Shown here piece after piece: positions 33,113 to 41,012 of a stretch of DNA of 64,000 bases (positions are counted from its first letter, which is position 1; each line of letters opens with the position of its first letter). The stretch is from the NCBI GenBank assembly GCA_964652775.1, contig CAZZAM010000010.1, positions 1 through 64,000 on the forward strand, in the 5' to 3' direction. Source of the stretch: UBA11346 sp038060575. GTDB lineage: Bacteria > Planctomycetota > UBA11346. The translations under genes and the position numbers were made by a program. The notes beneath the pieces were generated by a model. It did no database searches, was not told the DNA's origin, and worked only from the letters and a program-made list of their open reading frames with translations.

Positions 33113-33979
33113 TCAACGCTTCCCCGCATACCAGCGCGAGAAAGCCGCCGGACTCGAATAACCCAACTGGCGACCGATCTCCTTGAGTTTCACCTTGCCG
33201 GCAAGCAGCTCACCGACCCGCTGGAGTCGACAGGCATCGACGTACTGGTGGACGGTCATGCCGACATGCCGCTTAAACAGGCGCATGAAATGGAATTTGC
33301 TCATCCCGACAATGCGCGCGAGTTGCTCGACCGTCACGCCGTTGCCAGCAGTATGCTGAATATGGCGTTTGATCGCTTCTAGCGCTTGTTCTCTAACCGT
33401 CTCGGGACTCGCCGACGATGACGCTGCGCCTTGTTCGATGATGCCAATGACCAACGCAGCGACGGCGCCAACGAAACGAGTCCTGGCCAATCCAGGCGTT
33501 GCAGGCGCTAGGCGACGCGCATCAGCGAGGGCACGGCGCAGGTCGATTCCGAGGTCATCCATCTGCACTGAGCATGCTGGGCATCCAGGAAGAATCGCAC
33601 CGCGTACAATGCGCATGCGCTGGGCAAAGACGCGTTGCTCCATGATCGAGATCCACACGTGCGTCGCATCGTGAGTCGCCCGCGCATAGCCAACATCGTG
33701 AGGTTCGAATTGATCAAAAACAAACACGGTTCCAGGAGCACAGTTGTAGGCTTTGTCGCCGTGTCCATACGCGCACGCTCCGCTCAGTGCGATCATGATT
33801 TCAGGATTGGGGTGGGCATGACTGATCGCGCCACGCGGACGCGTGACCACCGGAACTTCTGCTGGCCACAGTGTGCTGACGAATCGCCAACGCTCGACGG
33901 CTTGGAGCACGCTCACCATCGCGTCGGATAGTTCGAGACCCGGCATCAACGGCTCCTGCCGCTCAGCTTCCATGAGCAT
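33113..33979 (-). CDS. AraC-family transcriptional regulator
   Basis: This 288-residue protein has an N-terminal cupin-like sensing domain (HAHPNPEIMIALSGACAYGHG, PGTVFVFDQFEPHDVG) and the C-terminal double helix-turn-helix of AraC (VEQLARIVGMSKFHFMRLFKRHVG, split: VEQLARIVGMSKFHF and MRLFKRHVGMTVHQYV, then LKEIGRQLGYSSPAAFSRWY). Such regulators usually respond to a sugar. It is convergent with the beta-helix/nitrilase operon and divergent from the DegT operon; the shared 133-bp promoter region (33980-34112) is the likely control site. Alternative starts are ATG 33973 and ATG 33946. Confidence 0.88.
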   Translation of the reverse strand: MLMEAERQEPLMPGLELSDAMVSVLQAVERWRFVSTLWPAEVPVVTRPRGAISHAHPNPEIMIALSGACAYGHGDKAYNCAPGTVFVFDQFEPHDVGYARATHDATHVWISIMEQRVFAQRMRIVRGAILPGCPACSVQMDDLGIDLRRALADARRLAPATPGLARTRFVGAVAALVIGIIEQGAASSSASPETVREQALEAIKRHIQHTAGNGVTVEQLARIVGMSKFHFMRLFKRHVGMTVHQYVDACRLQRVGELLAGKVKLKEIGRQLGYSSPAAFSRWYAGKR

Positions 33980-34112
33980 CTTTGGGTAACTTGGAGCATC
34001 AATCGCAATTTGCCATCGTCAGGAAATATCGGTACAAATCGCCAGTAGATCGCTGCGTCCGTGGCAAGATTCGCATCTTTTACCGACAAACCCTCACTCC
34101 CCGAGGTCGCCC

Positions 34113-35390
34113 ATGTCTAACCCCACCAACACCCTCGCCCTCCATGGCGGCACCCCGGCGGTTTCGCAACCGGTGCCGACCTGGCCGATCGTCGGCGATC
34201 TCGAAGCGGCCTGGATGGAAGCCGTGGTGCGCAGTGGACAATGGAGTTGGAATGGCCCGCATGAACTCGCCTTCTGCCAGGAGTTCGCTGGCTTCATCGG
34301 TGCCAAGCACAGTCTGTTGCTCGCCAATGGCACGGTGACGCTGCAGTGCGCATTGCAGGCAGTTGGCGTTGTGCCTGGTGACGAGGTCATCGTTCCCGGT
34401 CTGACCTGGGTGGCGACCGCGCAGGCCGCCTTGGATATCGGGGCCAACGTCGTCTTCGCCGACATCGATCCCGAAACCCTCTGCTTGGACCCGCAGGCCT
34501 TTGAACGCGCGATCACGCCGCGCACGAAGGCCGTGATTCCGGTGCACCTCTACGGCTGCATGTGCGACATGGATGCCATCATGGAGATCAGCCGCCGTCA
34601 TAGCATCAAGGTGGTGGAAGACGTTGCCCACCAACACGGCAGTCGCTGGCGCAACATCGGCGCTGGTGCGATCGGCGACGTCGGCAGTTTTTCGATGCAG
34701 CAGTCAAAAGTCCTGACTTGCGGCGAAGGCGGCGCTATCACCACGAATGACCCAGCCATCTACGAAACCATTCATTGCCTCAAGCATGTCGGTTTCATGC
34801 CCGGAGCGACCACGCCGGGCAATCGCTATGGCCACAACTACCGCGGCACCGAAATGCAGGCGGTCTTGCTGCGCGGTGGACTCAGGCGCATTACCGAGCA
34901 GACCATGCTGCGGGAACGCAATGCCGCCCGGCTCAGCGCAGGACTCGCGCGCATCGGCGGTCCGCTGCGCGCGGTCGCCCGTGATCCGCGGGTCACCCGC
35001 CAGGCCTATTACGCGATGACGCTGAATTACCAAGCGCACCTCGCCAATGGTCTGGATACCAGCACCTATGTCGCGGCGCTGGCAGCCGAAGGCTGTCGCC
35101 TGTCGCGCCCGTATGCACCGGTGTATCGCGCACCGCTGATGAACCTGTACGACAACACCAGTCCGGTGCCCTTCCGCGATCAGAAAAACATCCAAGATTA
35201 CCGGACGTTGCAGCTCCCGAATGTGGAACGCGCAGTCGCCCACACCGCCCTGCTCCTCTCACATACGCAGTTGCTTGGCGACAGTGCATTCATCGATTCC
35301 CTGCTTGAAGCTGTTGCTAAAGTCAACCACTCGATCCCTGCGCTGCTCAGCACGCAACCAGCTAAAAAATTAGCCGGAGCCGCAGCCTGA
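34113..35390 (+). CDS. DegT/DnrJ/EryC1/StrS-family PLP aminotransferase
   Basis: This 425-residue protein is a sugar aminotransferase or dehydratase of the DegT family. The catalytic Lys is in FSMQQSKVLTCGEGGAI (about residue 200), and the PLP-binding region contains VVEDVAHQHGS. The N-terminus (LALHGGTPAVSQPVPTWPI) is typical. Members transaminate keto sugars or cyclitols. Its position in a catabolic cluster with a GDSL hydrolase and a ceramidase-like protein suggests amino-sugar or cyclitol metabolism. Expression is probably controlled by the divergent AraC regulator. Confidence 0.88.
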   Translation: MSNPTNTLALHGGTPAVSQPVPTWPIVGDLEAAWMEAVVRSGQWSWNGPHELAFCQEFAGFIGAKHSLLLANGTVTLQCALQAVGVVPGDEVIVPGLTWVATAQAALDIGANVVFADIDPETLCLDPQAFERAITPRTKAVIPVHLYGCMCDMDAIMEISRRHSIKVVEDVAHQHGSRWRNIGAGAIGDVGSFSMQQSKVLTCGEGGAITTNDPAIYETIHCLKHVGFMPGATTPGNRYGHNYRGTEMQAVLLRGGLRRITEQTMLRERNAARLSAGLARIGGPLRAVARDPRVTRQAYYAMTLNYQAHLANGLDTSTYVAALAAEGCRLSRPYAPVYRAPLMNLYDNTSPVPFRDQKNIQDYRTLQLPNVERAVAHTALLLSHTQLLGDSAFIDSLLEAVAKVNHSIPALLSTQPAKKLAGAAA

Positions 35391-35424
35391 CCTCAATCAC
35401 CGCTCGACCCTGGTGGAGTAGTTC

Positions 35425-36126
35425 ATGCAACTGATTCTCATCCCGCTTGCACTCATGATCTGCGTCACCACGGGTCACACGGCAACTGCAGAGCCCAGTT
35501 CAGCAAAACCACCAACGTTGGTCGCGTTCGGTGACTCGATCACCGTTGGCTACGGAGTGAACAAGGGTCTAGGCTGGGTGGAACTACTCACGGATCGACT
35601 CAAGAAAACCGGAAACACGCTTGCCATCAGCAATGCGGGTGGGAATGGGAACACGTCAACTCAAGGTATGGCCAGGATGAACACCGATGTCTTGACCCAC
35701 ATGCCTGGCCTGGTCCTGGTTGAGTTTGGTGGCAACGACGCGGCCCAACATGTAACCGTCGATCAATTCGAGAAAAATCTGTTCACCATCGCTGAAAAAA
35801 TTACCAGCAAGGGCGGCAGTCTCGTCTTTCTGACGTTCCCACCGGTGATCGACGAGTGGCACAAAGTTGGTAAAAGTCCCACCTTCGCCACGTGGGGCGG
35901 CCTGGATCAATGCGTCGAGCAATACCGCGAGAAAACTCGTGCCGTGGCCAAAAAGCTCGGCGCACGCCTCTGTGATATTGATGTGATCCTCCGGAAGCTC
36001 ATCAAAGATAATGGGAAAGAACGCTATATCCTCAAGGACGGCGTCCATCTCACAGCTGAATCCAACACCGTTGTTGCAGACGCCATCGTGAAGTTCCTGA
36101 CCGAAAAAGGAAAAACAACTCGCTAG
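35425..36126 (+). CDS. Secreted SGNH/GDSL-type esterase
   Basis: This 233-residue protein has a signal peptide (about 1-22) and the SGNH hydrolase blocks: block I VAFGDSITVGYG with nucleophile Ser, block II around NAGGNGN, block III VEFGGNDA, and block V DGVHLTAE with the catalytic Asp and His. It would remove acyl groups from carbohydrates. GTGGAGTAG before ATG 35425 could serve as ribosome-binding site. It lies 34 bp after the DegT gene and 44 bp before the next gene, so it is probably operonic. Confidence 0.88.
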   Translation: MQLILIPLALMICVTTGHTATAEPSSAKPPTLVAFGDSITVGYGVNKGLGWVELLTDRLKKTGNTLAISNAGGNGNTSTQGMARMNTDVLTHMPGLVLVEFGGNDAAQHVTVDQFEKNLFTIAEKITSKGGSLVFLTFPPVIDEWHKVGKSPTFATWGGLDQCVEQYREKTRAVAKKLGARLCDIDVILRKLIKDNGKERYILKDGVHLTAESNTVVADAIVKFLTEKGKTTR

Positions 36127-36170
36127 TTCCGCGTGTCGACTGACTGAATACACTCATCAACGGAGATACC

Positions 36171-37520
36171 ATGCGCATCGGATTCGGTCGAGTTGACATC
36201 ACGCCGCGTATCGGCGTCGAGCTGTGCGGTTTCGGGGCATTCCTAAATCGTCACTCAACCGCGATCCGCGATCGCCTGTGGGCGCGCGCGATGGCCATTG
36301 AGGTCGAGGGCACACGTCTGGTCATCGTCAGCTGCGATCTGGTCGGCATCGGACGCGAGATGAGCGCAAAAATCCGGGCTGCGGTAATGTCGGCAACCGG
36401 ACTGCCCGCATCAGCAATCATGGTGCATAGCACGCACACGCACAGTGGACCAACCACCATGTCCACCTCGGGCTGGGGCGATGCCGACCCGCCATACTGC
36501 GAAATCCTGCCAACCCGCGTTGCCCGAGCCTGCATCGACGCGGTTGGCAACCTCCGTGAGGCAACCCTCGCGCATGCCGAAGTTCCCTGCGAGGGCATCG
36601 GTCAGAACCGCGAATACGATCGCGACAACCTGCCACTTGATGAGGTGATGCGTCCGGGTTGGCGTCCCAACAAGCCGGAACTGACTGATACCACCTGCCA
36701 TGTGCTCACCGCTACGGCTGACGGCACAGTGATCGGTTTCGTTTCCTACTTCGGCTGCCATCCAGTGGTGTGCTGTTCTGACAGTCGGCACATTCACGGC
36801 GATTTCTGTGGCGTCGCCACCAACCTACTCGAAACGGAATTTTCCGGAGCCACCGGCATGTTCCTGCAAGGTGCGCAAGGTGACGTGAATTCCCGCGTCG
36901 TTCATAAACCTGCAGCGGAATCACTGCGCGCGTTGGACATCATCGCCGGAGAGTACGCCGCCGCCGTACGCGTCGGCATCCAGCGTGCGCAACCGATCGT
37001 AGTCGATCAGCTGGCCGCCCATCAACGATTGGTGCGCTTTACCCGCAAGCCGTGGGATCTCGCCAAACTGCGGGGCATGCTCGCCGAAACCGAAGCGTCC
37101 ATCGTTGCCGCTCCCGATGAATCAGCGCAGTCGATGCGCATCAACATGGTGCACCTCATCGCCCTCCGCCGCATGGTTGCCGATATGGAAGCCGGACGCG
37201 ACATGTCACCACCGATCGAGCTACAGGGATTTCGTCTCGGGCCGATCGCCTTGCTGGCCTCGCCATTCGAAACCTTCCAAGCGATCAAGAACGATGTGGT
37301 CAAGGGATCCGCAGCAGACATCCCCCTCGTGCTAAGTTTCGCCAATGACTCGGTTGGTTACGCCGCCGATCACACCGCCGCCGCGCGCGGTGGCTACGCT
37401 GCCGACATGGTTCCGATCATCTATGGATCGCTGCCCTACGCGCAGGTGCATACTGAATTGGTTGCCGGCCTGCTTGCGGTCGATGTTGCGTTAGCCAACT
37501 CAATACACGCCATCGCTTAG
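36171..37520 (+). CDS. Neutral/alkaline non-lysosomal ceramidase-like hydrolase
   Basis: This 449-residue protein matches the N-terminal domain of neutral ceramidases. The start is GFGRVDITPRIGVELCGFG, with zinc-ligand-like histidines in HSTHTHSGPTT and YFGCHPVVCCSD, and a Gly/Asp motif GAQGDVNSR. True ceramidases hydrolyse the amide of ceramide and are secreted; this one lacks a signal peptide and the C-terminal domain, as do many homologues in Planctomycetes-type genomes whose role is unknown. AGGAGATACC precedes ATG. It ends 2 bp before a REP-like hairpin pair. Confidence 0.82.
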   Translation: MRIGFGRVDITPRIGVELCGFGAFLNRHSTAIRDRLWARAMAIEVEGTRLVIVSCDLVGIGREMSAKIRAAVMSATGLPASAIMVHSTHTHSGPTTMSTSGWGDADPPYCEILPTRVARACIDAVGNLREATLAHAEVPCEGIGQNREYDRDNLPLDEVMRPGWRPNKPELTDTTCHVLTATADGTVIGFVSYFGCHPVVCCSDSRHIHGDFCGVATNLLETEFSGATGMFLQGAQGDVNSRVVHKPAAESLRALDIIAGEYAAAVRVGIQRAQPIVVDQLAAHQRLVRFTRKPWDLAKLRGMLAETEASIVAAPDESAQSMRINMVHLIALRRMVADMEAGRDMSPPIELQGFRLGPIALLASPFETFQAIKNDVVKGSAADIPLVLSFANDSVGYAADHTAAARGGYAADMVPIIYGSLPYAQVHTELVAGLLAVDVALANSIHAIA

Positions 37521-37521
37521 C

Positions 37522-37606
37522 CTGGGATGGTCGAGCGCCAGCTCGACCTATTTCCCAATAACACGTCTTTATTCGCATGGTCGAGCAGGCGCTCGACCCT
37601 CCCAGG
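37522..37606. repeat. REP-like hairpin pair, CTGGGA tag with GGTCGAGC stems
   Basis: Left arm 37522-37549 (CCTGGGATGGTCGAGCGCC and AGCTCGACC) and right arm 37579-37606 are reverse complements with two differences. Each arm contains its own GGTCGAG/CTCGACC hairpin. It lies between two convergent genes and can act as a bidirectional terminator. It is related to 40937-41005. Confidence 0.75.
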
Positions 37607-37608
37607 AC

Positions 37609-37919
37609 TCATACAGCGATCGGGTTGATTTGCATGATTGGCTGGAGGTTCGTGTAGTTAACGACATCAGCCAAGATGGTCGGCGCATGTTGCTGAAACG
37701 CGGCCTGGAATGCTGCGAGCGAACGGAACGTGAACCAGGACGTGGCGATGAGGGCGGCTTGCTGACTCCGTCGATTGCGACCACACCGCGATCGATGCCG
37801 TAGGCGACGCAGGCGTCACCAAGCAGGCGCATGACTATCGGGATGCGTTTGTTCGCGTAATAGTTGAAATCAAAATGCACGTGGTCGGTGTTGGCGTAGA
37901 GGACGAGGATTTTGATCAT
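37609..37919 (-). pseudogene. EthD-like small protein with a single-base frameshift
   Basis: The first part (IKILVLYANTDHVHFDFNYY) is typical of the EthD family of about 100-residue ferredoxin-like dimeric proteins. The reading frame breaks at about 37757-37762 (after GVVAIDGVS). The remainder in another frame reads ALIATSWFTFRSLAAFQAAF and TILADVVNYTNLQPIMQI, ending at TGA 37609-37611, as family members do. Total length is 311 nt, one base short of an intact 103-codon gene. No slippery heptamer is visible there. Either a recent mutation or a base-calling error explains it. Confidence 0.75.
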
Positions 37920-37966
37920 GGAGGCCCTTGGAAATTTCGTAGAGAACTAAACCCGTGCAATCGCAG

Positions 37967-38476
37967 TCAATGATTGGCGAACTGTTCTTTGACATACTCA
38001 GCATCGACCTTGACTGCTTTCACATCGTGAATGAATTCGGCTTTAGTGAACTGATATTTACTTAGAATCAATCCATCGCAAAAATGCTCGGTTGACTCGT
38101 AATAATTTCCGTCGTTGTCCAGTATGACAACCTTATCAAAACTGCCTATTGAACACACCAACAGGCCAAACAACAACTTCATATGATGATCCTCTCCGTA
38201 ATGCGCTGTATGAATAGAGTATTTAATCCAACCGCCATCCGTGCATGCCATTTTTCCGGATTCCGGATTAATTATTGCGCTGTTGGCATTTCTAACGATG
38301 TCCTTATCAGCGACGACGCTGAGATCAGAGTTCACTTGCTGATACATCGCAGTCACTAGCTCTGCGTTTAACTGTGGAAGCACAACCGTGCTCTTATACC
38401 GCACGACACCATATAAACTGACAAGCACTGCTCCTAAGAGCAGGAGCACTAGGAAAAGATAACTCCTTATGCGCAT
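37967..38476 (-). CDS. Membrane-anchored hypothetical protein
   Basis: This 169-residue protein has one N-terminal membrane helix (about residues 5-25, SYLFLVLLLLGAVLVSLYGV) and an extracytoplasmic domain of about 140 residues with no motif I recognise. The gene is notably AT-rich compared with neighbours, like the two genes at 19.3-20.5 kb, which suggests recent acquisition. No GTTRRRY/RYYYAAC boxes bracket it. Confidence 0.6.
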   Translation of the reverse strand: MRIRSYLFLVLLLLGAVLVSLYGVVRYKSTVVLPQLNAELVTAMYQQVNSDLSVVADKDIVRNANSAIINPESGKMACTDGGWIKYSIHTAHYGEDHHMKLLFGLLVCSIGSFDKVVILDNDGNYYESTEHFCDGLILSKYQFTKAEFIHDVKAVKVDAEYVKEQFANH

Positions 38477-38666
38477 GTGACCGCCGCCAGGTTTTTTGGA
38501 TTAGTATGAGGATAACAGTCCCAGGTGTACTCGTAGCTCTACGACTCAGACGCACAAGCACCACGCATGTGAACAGTGCTAATAAGACACAACCATGAAG
38601 TGGCCACGCGATTTCGAATGCCATCCCACCAGTTGCCGCCGCCGCCCACCCCCAATGCTGCGCACC

Positions 38667-39848
38667 ATGACCGACCCTATCCGTAATCAACGAGCTCCCA
38701 TGGCGTATCGGCAATTTGGCCGGAGAGGGCCAATGCTCTCGGTCATCACCCTCGGCGGGATGCGTTACAAGGGCGGATGGGATAAACCGCGTGAAGTCGT
38801 GCCAGAGGACATGCGCGCGCAGTGCCGCGAGATGATCACGATGTCGCTCGATGCTGGGATCAACCACATCGAGACAGCGCATGGCTATGGGCGCTCAGAA
38901 TACTGCTACGGGTTGGCACTGAACGATGACCTCAAGGTCCCGCGCAACCGTTACCACTTGATGACCAAAGGCGCGCCGCAGACGGCGGACGAAACCTACA
39001 AGCTGGTCGAGGAACAACTCAAAGGGCTGAAGACCGATCACATCGATCTCTATGGCTGGCACGGGATCAATAACGCTGAGTGCTATCGCATCGCCACCGC
39101 CAAGGGCGGACCGGTAGAGGCGCTGCATAAACTGAAAGCGCAGGGCGTGATCGGCCGAGTTGGATTCAGCACCCACGCACCGCTAGAAGTGATCATCGAT
39201 GCGATCGCCACCGGGCTGTTCGAGTTCGTCAATCTGCACTACTACTACTTCTTCCAGCGGAACCGTGGCGCGGTGGACTACGCGGCGGCGAAGGGCCTGG
39301 GCGTGTTCATCATCTCGCCCAATGACAAAGGCGGACAGTTGTTCCATCCGTCGCCGCTCTTGCGCCAGCTCTGCGCGCCGCTGACGCCGATCCAGTTCAA
39401 CGCACGCTGGTGCCTCAAGCATCCCGAAATCCAGACCCTGTCCTTCGGTCTGACTGAACGCCCACACGTTGACGAAATGCGTGGGATATTCCCGGTATCT
39501 GCGCCACTGAGCGCACGTGATCTCGCAATCCAATTGAGCCTCGATGCGCGCATTGCCCAAGATCCCCTCGCGGCGTGGGACGGCTACGAATGCCGCAACG
39601 ATCCGAGCACGATCAACATTCCCGAAGTCCTCCGCTTCCGCCGTCTGCTGCATTGCTACGACATGGAGACGTTCGGAAAATACCGCTACAATATGTTCGA
39701 AGCGAAAGGCCATTGGTTCCCCGGACAATACGCGACGCCAGATCTAGTCGATAAAGTTGACACCACGCCAGTGCCACCGGGCGTTGACGTCAAAGCCATG
39801 CTGAACGAGACGCACGCGGCGTTGTATAAAGCGAAGCCAACCACGTGA
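38667..39848 (+). CDS. Aldo/keto reductase
   Basis: This 393-residue NAD(P)H-dependent reductase of the AKR superfamily shows GINHIETAHGYGRSE (Tyr of the tetrad; the usual Asp of DTA is Glu here), the Lys in HLMTKGAPQ and the His in DLYGWHGI. The C-terminal 90 residues extend beyond the barrel, as in a longer AKR subgroup. It would reduce aldehyde or keto sugars. ATG 38667 is the preferred start, with ATG 38655 and 38700 as alternatives. It is followed by an inverted array, then miaA. Confidence 0.86.
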   Translation: MTDPIRNQRAPMAYRQFGRRGPMLSVITLGGMRYKGGWDKPREVVPEDMRAQCREMITMSLDAGINHIETAHGYGRSEYCYGLALNDDLKVPRNRYHLMTKGAPQTADETYKLVEEQLKGLKTDHIDLYGWHGINNAECYRIATAKGGPVEALHKLKAQGVIGRVGFSTHAPLEVIIDAIATGLFEFVNLHYYYFFQRNRGAVDYAAAKGLGVFIISPNDKGGQLFHPSPLLRQLCAPLTPIQFNARWCLKHPEIQTLSFGLTERPHVDEMRGIFPVSAPLSARDLAIQLSLDARIAQDPLAAWDGYECRNDPSTINIPEVLRFRRLLHCYDMETFGKYRYNMFEAKGHWFPGQYATPDLVDKVDTTPVPPGVDVKAMLNETHAALYKAKPTT

Positions 39849-39861
39849 ATCCGATGTCCAC

Positions 39862-40003
39862 CCAAGGCAACCGCAGAGGCGCAGAGGCCGCGGAGGACGC
39901 AGAGATAGGCAGGGGAAAGTGTCCGCATGAGCCTCTGTGCAAATCCCTATTCGATTTCGCCTCTGCGATCTCAGCGGCCTCTGCGCCTCTGCGGTTGCCT
40001 TGG
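39862..40003. repeat. Inverted array pair, unit CAGAGGNCG
   Basis: Left arm 39862-39908 and right arm 39956-40003 are reverse complements, exact over the first 30 nt (CCAAGGCAACCGCAGAGGCG and the following 10). The inner portions consist of degenerate 8-9 nt repeats of CAGAGG. The pair fills the gap between the reductase gene and miaA. Confidence 0.8.
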
Positions 40004-40012
40004 CTGTAGTGC

Positions 40013-40930
40013 ATGAACAAGCCACTACCGATCATCCTCATCCTCGGCCCGACAGCCTCAGGCAAGTCGGCACTGGCGGCACGACTCGCGCAGGCGTTAC
40101 CTGGAGAAGTCATTTCGGCGGATGCGTTCGCTGTGTATCGCGGGATGGATATTGGAACAGCGAAGCCGAGCGCCGAGGAACGCGCCGTGGTTCCACATTA
40201 TCTGATCGATTGTTTCGAACCAGAAGATCGTTGCGACGCCAACCGCTGGTTTGCGTTGGCTGATGGGTTGATTCGCGAGATTCATACGCGCAAGAAAACG
40301 CCGGTAATTGCCGGTGGAACTCCGCTGTACACCAAGTTGCTGATTGAGGGCATCAGTGCTGGGCCGCCGCGTGATGTGCTGGTGCGTTCAGCATTGCAGG
40401 CGGCGTACCAAGCCGATCCTGCTGCGGTGTGGACTGAACTGCAGCGAATCGATCCCACCTACGCCGCCACGCGTCATCCGAACGATGAACGGCGGATCAT
40501 CCGTGCGCTGGAAGTGTATCGCCTGACCGGCAAGTCGTATTCCAGTTTCCACACCACCGACGGAACGCGCCGCGCCGATCTGCGGCCGCTGATGATCGGA
40601 TTGGAGTGGGATCGCGCCGTTCTGCATCAACGTATCGCCGAACGCACGCGGACGATGTTCGCCCGGAGCCTAATCGACGAAGTCCGGAAGATCCGTCCGC
40701 GTCTGTCGCCCGAAGCGATGCAAGCCGTCGGCTACAAGGAAGTCTGCTCACATCTTGATGGCACGATCACTCTGGAGCAGTGTATCGCGGATGTGACTGC
40801 CGGAACGAGACAACTCGCCAAACATCAACTGACGTGGTATCGCCGCTTTCCCGACATCCGTTGGCTTCCCGGCGATGCTCCGGATCTGTTTGAACAGGCG
40901 TTGGCATTATGCACAACACACCTCGCATGA
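40013..40930 (+). CDS. miaA: tRNA dimethylallyltransferase MiaA
   Basis: This 305-residue enzyme transfers a dimethylallyl group to A37 of tRNAs reading codons starting with U. The P-loop is LILGPTASGKS (residues about 9-19). DAFAVYRGMDIGTAKP replaces the usual DSMQVYRGMDIGTAKP with conserved core, followed by PHYLIDCFEP and AGGTPLYTKLLIEG. The C-terminal half has DERRIIRALEVY and AVGYKEV. Length matches the family. Only 83 bp, including a REP-like pair, separate it from topA. Confidence 0.96.
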   Translation: MNKPLPIILILGPTASGKSALAARLAQALPGEVISADAFAVYRGMDIGTAKPSAEERAVVPHYLIDCFEPEDRCDANRWFALADGLIREIHTRKKTPVIAGGTPLYTKLLIEGISAGPPRDVLVRSALQAAYQADPAAVWTELQRIDPTYAATRHPNDERRIIRALEVYRLTGKSYSSFHTTDGTRRADLRPLMIGLEWDRAVLHQRIAERTRTMFARSLIDEVRKIRPRLSPEAMQAVGYKEVCSHLDGTITLEQCIADVTAGTRQLAKHQLTWYRRFPDIRWLPGDAPDLFEQALALCTTHLA

Positions 40931-40936
40931 TTTGTC

Positions 40937-41005
40937 CCTGGGAGGGTCGAGCACCAGCTCGACCAATTCGATTCGCATGGTCGAGCTGGTGCTCGACCCT
41001 CCCAG
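40937..41005. repeat. REP-like hairpin pair, CTGGGAGGG tag with GGTCGAGC stems
   Basis: Left arm (to 40964) CTGGGAGGGTCGAGCACC then AGCTCGACC is a perfect reverse complement of the right arm 40979-41005. The loop-proximal bases differ from the copy at 37522 (CACC/GGTG against CGCC/GGCG) yet pair within each copy. It lies 7 bp before the topA start. Confidence 0.8.
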
Positions 41006-41012
41006 CGTCGCC

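Noticed and set aside
37700..37800. Programmed frameshift in the EthD-like gene
   Set aside because: No X XXY YYZ heptamer, no adjacent hairpin and no functional reason; mutation or sequencing error is simpler.
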